Source: Candidatus Altarchaeota archaeon | GTDB lineage: Archaea > Altiarchaeota > Altiarchaeia > IMC4 > QMZM01 | DNA length: 7,563 nucleotides | Reading direction: 5' to 3' | NCBI GenBank assembly: GCA_018897475.1 | Contig: JAHIKS010000003.1 | Coordinates: 1-7,563, forward strand | Shown: in pieces, positions 4,283 through 7,563 of the stretch | Layout of the letters: every line of letters starts with the position of its first letter | Numbering within the stretch: position 1 is the first letter of the stretch | Notes under the pieces: generated by a model | Database searches by the model: none | Told to the model about the DNA's origin: nothing | The model's input: the letters and a program-made list of their open reading frames with translations, nothing else | Made by a program: the position numbers and the translations under genes

Positions 4283-5194
4283 ATGACCGTGAAGTTCTAT
4301 ATTCCTGACGGGCACCTTGAGAAATTCGCGCTGAGAGTGTTCGAGCGGGCCGGTTTCAAGGTTAGCATCTCGGAAAGGGGATACAATCCCCAGATCGACG
4401 ATGAGGAGATAGTTATGAAGAGGATAAGGCCCCAGGACTTTCCCTTCGTTCTCTCTCTTGACAAGGGAGACCTTGCAATCACCGGCTCCGACATAATCCA
4501 GGAATTCAGGCTGCAATACCCGGAGAACGGGGAAAAGATTCAGGAACTGCTGGACCTGGAGATGGGACAGACAAGGCTATGTGTGGCAATCTCCGAGGAA
4601 ATTCTCCCCGGCGTGAAATCAATCGAGGATTTCAAGAAGTCCATGAAGGGGAGGAAGGCGGTCGTGGCAACGGAGTACCCGAACATATCCAGGGACTATC
4701 TCAAGAAGAACGGCATAGACGCGATAATCAGAAAGCCCGCCGGCAAGACGGAGGCATGGCTGGTCCCCCCGATACCTGAAGCGGACATGATAATCGAAAC
4801 CACCGAGACCGGCAGAACCCTGAAGGAAAACGGCTGCAGGGTCATCGACACGATAATGGACACGTCCTCGTTCCTCATAGCCAACAGCGACAGCCTGAAG
4901 GACAAGGACAAGAAGAGGAAAATCAACGAGGTCGTTCAGCTGTTCGGCGGGGCTTTAAAGGGCCAGGGCAAGGTCAATGTCTACATGAACGTCCTGAACC
5001 CAAAGGACCTTGACAAGGTGCTTTCCGTCCTAAGGAGTCATGTGGAGCGCCCGACAATAAACAACCTCGAGGGGGGAGGCTATGATATCTTTGTCGTCAT
5101 TGACGAGAAGGAGCTCAAGTACCTATTGCCGGAACTAAAGAGAAAGGGCGCGTCTTCAATAGTCGTATCAGACACGAGGATGATAATAGAATGA
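4283..5194 (+). CDS. hisG: ATP phosphoribosyltransferase, long form
   Basis: This enzyme catalyses the first step of histidine synthesis, ATP + PRPP to phosphoribosyl-ATP. The 303 residues match the long form: two catalytic lobes plus a C-terminal ACT-like regulatory domain that binds histidine, so no HisZ partner is needed. Landmarks are DLAITGSDII (63-72), VVATEYPNISRDYL (127-140), the PRPP loop ADMIIETTETGRTLKENG (167-184), and the C-terminal domain from about 228 with RPTINNL (256-262) and KGASSIVV (288-295). The N-terminal PDGHLEK stands where the family has a PKGRL-like motif. Start ATG 4283 has only a weak GAGTGAG upstream and may be near-leaderless. No other his gene is in the window; it heads a compact operon with three non-his genes and overlaps the next by ATGA. 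Confidence 0.93.
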   Translation: MTVKFYIPDGHLEKFALRVFERAGFKVSISERGYNPQIDDEEIVMKRIRPQDFPFVLSLDKGDLAITGSDIIQEFRLQYPENGEKIQELLDLEMGQTRLCVAISEEILPGVKSIEDFKKSMKGRKAVVATEYPNISRDYLKKNGIDAIIRKPAGKTEAWLVPPIPEADMIIETTETGRTLKENGCRVIDTIMDTSSFLIANSDSLKDKDKKRKINEVVQLFGGALKGQGKVNVYMNVLNPKDLDKVLSVLRSHVERPTINNLEGGGYDIFVVIDEKELKYLLPELKRKGASSIVVSDTRMIIE

Positions 5195-5457
5195 ACCTGG
5201 GCAATGCCGTGGGTATTTTTTTAATCGGCGGCGGATTCCTTTTGGTTGCCATGGGATTCCTGCCGGCAATGCTGAGCGGCCAGACGCTGATTTACCCGGA
5301 CATTCCTGCAACCATAAAGATAGGACTGGTGTTTGTCATAACCGGCGTTATAATATCTTTCATGTCCCTCACCGTGGAGAGGATGTTGATAAACGAGAGA
5401 AGAGAAAGGGAGCGGGAAGAGAAAGAAGCCCTTGAAAAGAAGCATAATAAAGGTTAA
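5191..5457 (+). CDS. Small two-helix membrane protein A
   Basis: The product has 88 residues and I do not recognise its family. It has two predicted membrane helices (about 5-28, with IGGGFLLVAMGF, and 41-62, with IGLVFVITGVIISFMSL) joined by a short loop (SGQTLIYPDIPATIK). A highly charged tail follows, including ERREREREEKEALEKKH, probably helical and cytoplasmic. The ATG overlaps the hisG stop (ATGA), implying translational coupling. It is a paralogue of the next gene: IGGG in helix 1, a loop ending in IK, then a second hydrophobic helix ending SLTVE/SMSIE align without large gaps. It resembles small archaeal membrane proteins of the DUF131 type in size and layout only. Confidence 0.85.
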   Translation: MNLGNAVGIFLIGGGFLLVAMGFLPAMLSGQTLIYPDIPATIKIGLVFVITGVIISFMSLTVERMLINERREREREEKEALEKKHNKG

Positions 5458-5464
5458 TGGAACA

Positions 5465-5659
5465 ATGAGCTCGTCAAAGAACATAGGACTGGTTTTTATA
5501 GGGGGCGGCATACTCCTTTTGGCTGGCTGGTGGTTCTATCTGATGCTGAGCGCTTCGGACCTGCCTGTTTCGATAAAAGCCGCCATAGTCCTGGTTACCC
5601 TGGGTATCATGATAATTCTGGCATCCATGTCAATAGAAAGCGTGAGGGAGAAAAAATGA
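5465..5659 (+). CDS. Small two-helix membrane protein B, paralogue of A
   Basis: The product has 64 residues, with helix 1 about 6-28 (IGLVFIGGGILLLAGWWFYLML), a loop SASDLPVSIK, and helix 2 about 35-56 (AAIVLVTLGIMIILASMS), ending IESVREKK. It aligns with protein A along both helices but lacks A's long charged tail, so the pair looks like an old tandem duplication. I prefer the ATG at 5465, 7 nt past the stop of A. The only earlier in-frame start is a TTG at 5432 that would add eleven residues of different character. The Shine-Dalgarno is weak (AAGGT about 12 nt upstream). Its stop overlaps the next start by ATGA. Function unknown. Confidence 0.82.
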   Translation: MSSSKNIGLVFIGGGILLLAGWWFYLMLSASDLPVSIKAAIVLVTLGIMIILASMSIESVREKK

Positions 5660-5970
5660 TTATTGTAAATACTGAAACTATTGCGGGAAAGAAGGTGAAG
5701 AAGACCTTGGGCCTAGTAAGAGGAAATACAATAAAAACCAGATGGGTCGGTAAGGATATCCTTGCGGGATTAAGACATCTGGTTGGTGGAGAGCTAGTGG
5801 AATATACTGAAATGTTTGATGATGCTAGGGAAACGGCACTGACTAGAATGATTGAACAAGCAGATAAACTCAACGCAGATGCCGTCATAAACGTAAGATT
5901 CGCCACTTCGCAAGTAATGCAGGGTGCGGCAGAGCTTCTTGCCTATGGGACGGCCGTAAAGCTGGAGTGA
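5656..5970 (+). CDS. UPF0145 / YbjQ-family protein
   Basis: This 104-residue protein fits the UPF0145 (YbjQ) family well: MIIVNTETIAGKKV at the start, LGLVRGNTIKTRWVGKDILAGLRHLVGGELVEYTE in the middle, and MIEQADKLNADAVINVRFATSQVMQGAAELLAYGTAV at the end. The family forms pentameric barrels and has been called putative heavy-metal-binding, but no function is settled. The length is typical. The ATG at 5656 is preceded by GGGAG with 5-6 nt spacing and overlaps the stop of membrane protein B (ATGA). A longer open frame running back to 5530 is out-of-frame sequence of that gene. It looks somewhat richer in A/T than the genes before it. It ends directly against the convergent KaiC-like gene. Confidence 0.93.
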   Translation: MIIVNTETIAGKKVKKTLGLVRGNTIKTRWVGKDILAGLRHLVGGELVEYTEMFDDARETALTRMIEQADKLNADAVINVRFATSQVMQGAAELLAYGTAVKLE

Positions 5971-6687
5971 TTAGATTATAACCTTCTTGTGGCCCTCTTT
6001 CGGACCAGAGCCCCCGACTATCTCTATTCCATTCTCTGTAAAATCAAAGTCCAACATCCTGAGGGTGTGCTTCGTGCCACGCATCTTCCTTATCTCCATC
6101 TTCCTTGTATCAAGAGCGGGATGTATGGTCAGTATTACCACTCCGTCCAGGATATAGCTCTCTATGCCGTGGGCGCTTATGGCCTCCTCGCCCTCCTGCC
6201 TTTCCGATACAAGGACTGTTGTAATGCCTGCATTCTTTATCCTCTCGCTCAGGGTAAGCAGCTCGGACCTTATCTTCTCCCCCTCGCCCATGAGGAAATT
6301 TATCGCTCCAAGGCTGTCGATTACCATCCTCTTTGGTTTTATCTTAGCCATTGAATCCGTTACTATATCGCTCAGGCCATCAACCTCTGGAATAACCCTC
6401 TTTCTGTCAAGTATAATGAGGTTGCCGCTCTTCTCCTCCCCCTCTATGTCAAAGCCCAGCTTCAGCATGTCCTTCTTGAGGTCCTCGGCAGTCTGCTCCA
6501 TGGTCACGAGAATTCCCGGTTCGTTGTGCATTACGATGCCGTTATAGAGAAACTGTATTCCAAACGTGCTCTTTCCTGTTCCACAGGAACCGGAGACCAG
6601 AATGGTTCTCCCTCTCGGGAAACCGCCCTCCATCAGCTCGTCAAGACCGTTGATGCCGCTGGGGCATCTATCATTTAAATCAGCCAT
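5971..6687 (-). CDS. KaiC-like RecA-superfamily ATPase, single domain
   Basis: The product is a 238-residue single KaiC domain. It opens with RCPSGINGLDELMEGGFPRG (8-26), a usual KaiC-family entry, then Walker A GSCGTGKST (33-41), ILVTMEQ (59-65) at the catalytic-glutamate strand, Walker B RMVIDSL (120-126) and KMRGTKH (201-207). Family members hydrolyse ATP and often act as regulators; archaeal single-domain forms occur in many paralogues and are mostly of unknown role, so no clock function should be inferred. KaiC itself has two adjacent glutamates where this has Glu64-Gln65. The ATG is preceded by GAGGTGGT with a 5-nt gap, an excellent Shine-Dalgarno. It is monocistronic as far as visible. 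Confidence 0.92.
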   Translation of the reverse strand: MADLNDRCPSGINGLDELMEGGFPRGRTILVSGSCGTGKSTFGIQFLYNGIVMHNEPGILVTMEQTAEDLKKDMLKLGFDIEGEEKSGNLIILDRKRVIPEVDGLSDIVTDSMAKIKPKRMVIDSLGAINFLMGEGEKIRSELLTLSERIKNAGITTVLVSERQEGEEAISAHGIESYILDGVVILTIHPALDTRKMEIRKMRGTKHTLRMLDFDFTENGIEIVGGSGPKEGHKKVII

Positions 6688-6717
6688 TTTTTACCACCTC
6701 ACCGTTAGATATGGGTT

Positions 6718-6730
6718 CTTATATAAAAAT
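6718..6730 (-). promoter_or_regulatory. TATA box of the KaiC-like gene
   Basis: The minus strand reads ATTTTTATATAAG. A start 25 nt downstream would fall near 6697-6700, at or just before the GAGGTGGT ribosome binding site (6693-6700), so the leader would be short. The spacing from box to ATG is about 35 nt. Confidence 0.55.
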
Positions 6731-6779
6731 CACAGCAAACAGAATGAAAAGCGTTGGCTGCAGAATTAGTAAAGCCCCG

Positions 6780-7286
6780 CTATATCCTGGCGCCTGCGCA
6801 GAAACTAAGTGCAAAGGACCCGCAGCCGTCCCTGCCGCTTGAAACCGAGGGCGCGCACGGCCCCTTGGGATGGCAGTTGCCTGTGGAGCCGATAATGAAG
6901 CCCAGGTTGCAGCCGTCCTCGCAGGGCGGCTGGTACTCTCCCCCGCACAGGGTTGTGGTGCTAGTAGATGTCGTGCTCGTTGTTATTGTCGATGTGGAAG
7001 TAGTCGATGTGCTGGTAGTTGTCGATGTGGTAGCAGCCGTCTCCGTCGCTGTCACTTTCCCGACAACGGCAGGCTCCGTGCTCTCGGTGGAGTAGGCATT
7101 GAACAGGGCCAAAAACAGGAACATGGCAGTCATCAGTATGACGTGCATTCCCACCCCTTTTCTCTCAGGCTTCCCGGGCCTCTTCGCTTTCGCTGCGCCC
7201 AATGAGGTGGGTTTTTTCGATTTCCTTCCACTCAATGAGCTGGTCCTCTTGGATTTCCTCCCCTTCGATGGTTTAGAAGCAGCCAT
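6780..7286 (-). CDS. Type II membrane protein with Ser/Thr linker and Cys-rich external domain
   Basis: The 168-residue protein has four parts. Residues 1-46 are strongly basic (repeated RKSK, KPxKGRK), presumably cytoplasmic. Residues 47-65 (MHVILMTAMFLFLALFNAY) form one membrane helix; the positive-inside rule puts the C-terminus outside. Residues 79-112 are almost only Thr and Ser, a likely O-glycosylated stalk. Residues 113-168 carry seven cysteines (114, 122, 126, 138, 144, 155, 163) with CGGEYQPPCEDGCNLGF. Small CGG.GQPPC modules on Thr/Ser stalks are common in uncultivated archaea as cell-surface proteins; their role is unknown. A TATA-like box at 7311-7320 would start the mRNA within a few bases of the ATG, and no Shine-Dalgarno is seen. 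Confidence 0.8.
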   Translation of the reverse strand: MAASKPSKGRKSKRTSSLSGRKSKKPTSLGAAKAKRPGKPERKGVGMHVILMTAMFLFLALFNAYSTESTEPAVVGKVTATETAATTSTTTSTSTTSTSTITTSTTSTSTTTLCGGEYQPPCEDGCNLGFIIGSTGNCHPKGPCAPSVSSGRDGCGSFALSFCAGARI

Positions 7287-7310
7287 GTGAGGTATTATAC
7301 GCCGAATAAA

Positions 7311-7320
7311 CCTATAAAAA
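7311..7320 (-). promoter_or_regulatory. TATA box of the surface-protein gene
   Basis: The minus strand reads TTTTTATAGG, centred about 29 nt before the ATG at 7286. Transcription would begin close to 7290, giving a leaderless or nearly leaderless mRNA. It lies just past the stop of the upstream gene at 7332, so the two genes are probably separate units. Confidence 0.5.
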
Positions 7321-7331
7321 TAGCAAAAACG

Positions 7332-7563
7332 TCAATAAACCTGCCCTTTCAGGTTCACTGTCCGCCCCTTCTTTATGGTCCTTATCTTGGGCCGGGTCGT
7401 CTTCTTCGTGGCCATGTGCTTCTTCTGGCCCGTGCTGAGGTTCTCCTGTGCTGCCCTCAATTTCTTCCGTTTATCGGAGCGCGGCTTCTTCCCCATGGCC
7501 TCTTTGATGGTGAAATGAATGTTTAATGGATCGACAGAAAGGTTGTACCTCGCCCCTGAATCG
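7332..7563 (-). CDS. C-terminal part of a highly basic protein, probably running off the window
   Basis: The frame is open from the window edge to a TGA at 7332-7334, giving 76 residues. It reads ARYNLSVDPLNIHFTIKEA, then a Lys/Arg-rich stretch: MGKKPRSDKRKKLRAA, KKHMATKKTTRPKIRT and IKKGRTVNLKGQVY. An internal ATG at 7496 would give a free-standing 54-residue basic protein, but its GAGG lies only 2 nt upstream and the preceding residues look like real protein with alternating hydrophobics. I therefore favour a larger gene starting beyond 7563. The basic tail suggests nucleic-acid or ribosome contact. The family is not recognised. Confidence 0.6.
   Translation of the reverse strand, partial: DSGARYNLSVDPLNIHFTIKEAMGKKPRSDKRKKLRAAQENLSTGQKKHMATKKTTRPKIRTIKKGRTVNLKGQVY

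Noticed and set aside
5530..5970. Longer start for the UPF0145 gene
   Set aside because: The extra 42 residues are the out-of-frame reading of membrane protein B. The family's start and a good Shine-Dalgarno are at 5656.
5971..6687. Circadian clock or phosphorelay role for the KaiC-like protein
   Set aside because: It is a single-domain form with no KaiA/KaiB or kinase nearby; only ATPase-fold membership is supported.
1..7563. A new defence or signalling system spanning several genes
   Set aside because: Apart from the insertion element, the recognised genes are unrelated housekeeping or surface functions in separate small units; no nuclease, effector or sensor cassette is present.

Overview
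The window looks like a chromosomal segment of an archaeon at roughly 50% GC. Four things point to Archaea: TATA-like boxes about 22-28 nt before starts or a tRNA end, Shine-Dalgarno motifs of the GGAGG/GGTGAT type, a tRNA gene without encoded CCA, and archaeal-style proteins (single-domain KaiC-like ATPase, UPF0145 protein, long-form HisG). I cannot place the lineage. The Ser/Thr-linker, Cys-rich surface protein and the bacterial-type GAPDH recall DPANN or thermoplasmatal genomes, but this is only an impression.

Layout. 1-706: an IS200/IS605-type insertion with an apparently intact tnpA on the minus strand. Two leader hairpins precede tnpA, one of them burying its ribosome binding site. A typical right-end stem-loop lies at 663-706, but there is no full tnpB between, so this looks like a deleted IS605-type element. 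It lies 7 nt past the stop codon of the next gene. 714-1721 (-): a two-lobed lipocalin-like protein with similarity to CrtC/AttH. 1834-2119: a 38-residue zinc-ribbon protein with its own promoter and hairpin-plus-T-run terminator. 2120-2275: no gene, one weak stem-loop. 2276-2348 (-): tRNA-Val(UAC), which seems to share one A/T box with the divergent Nudix hydrolase gene (2394-2795, +). 2799-3191 (-): a cold-shock-domain protein with a long, repeat-encoded acidic tail. 3246-4241 (-): bacterial-type GAPDH.

4283-5970 (+): a tightly packed operon of hisG (long form), two paralogous two-helix membrane proteins and a UPF0145/YbjQ protein, with ATGA overlaps at two of the three joints. 5971-6687 (-): a KaiC-like RecA-fold ATPase whose stop codon abuts that of the UPF0145 gene. 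6780-7286 (-): a single-pass membrane protein with a basic cytoplasmic tail, Ser/Thr linker and Cys-rich external domain. 7332-7563 (-): the C-terminal part of a very basic protein that may start outside the window.

Most of this is ordinary housekeeping gene content in short convergent and divergent units. I do not see a convincing new multi-gene system. The best leads are the membrane-pair/UPF0145 cluster behind hisG, the tnpB-less IS605-like element with a hairpin-masked ribosome binding site, and the repeat-encoded acidic tail on the cold-shock protein.
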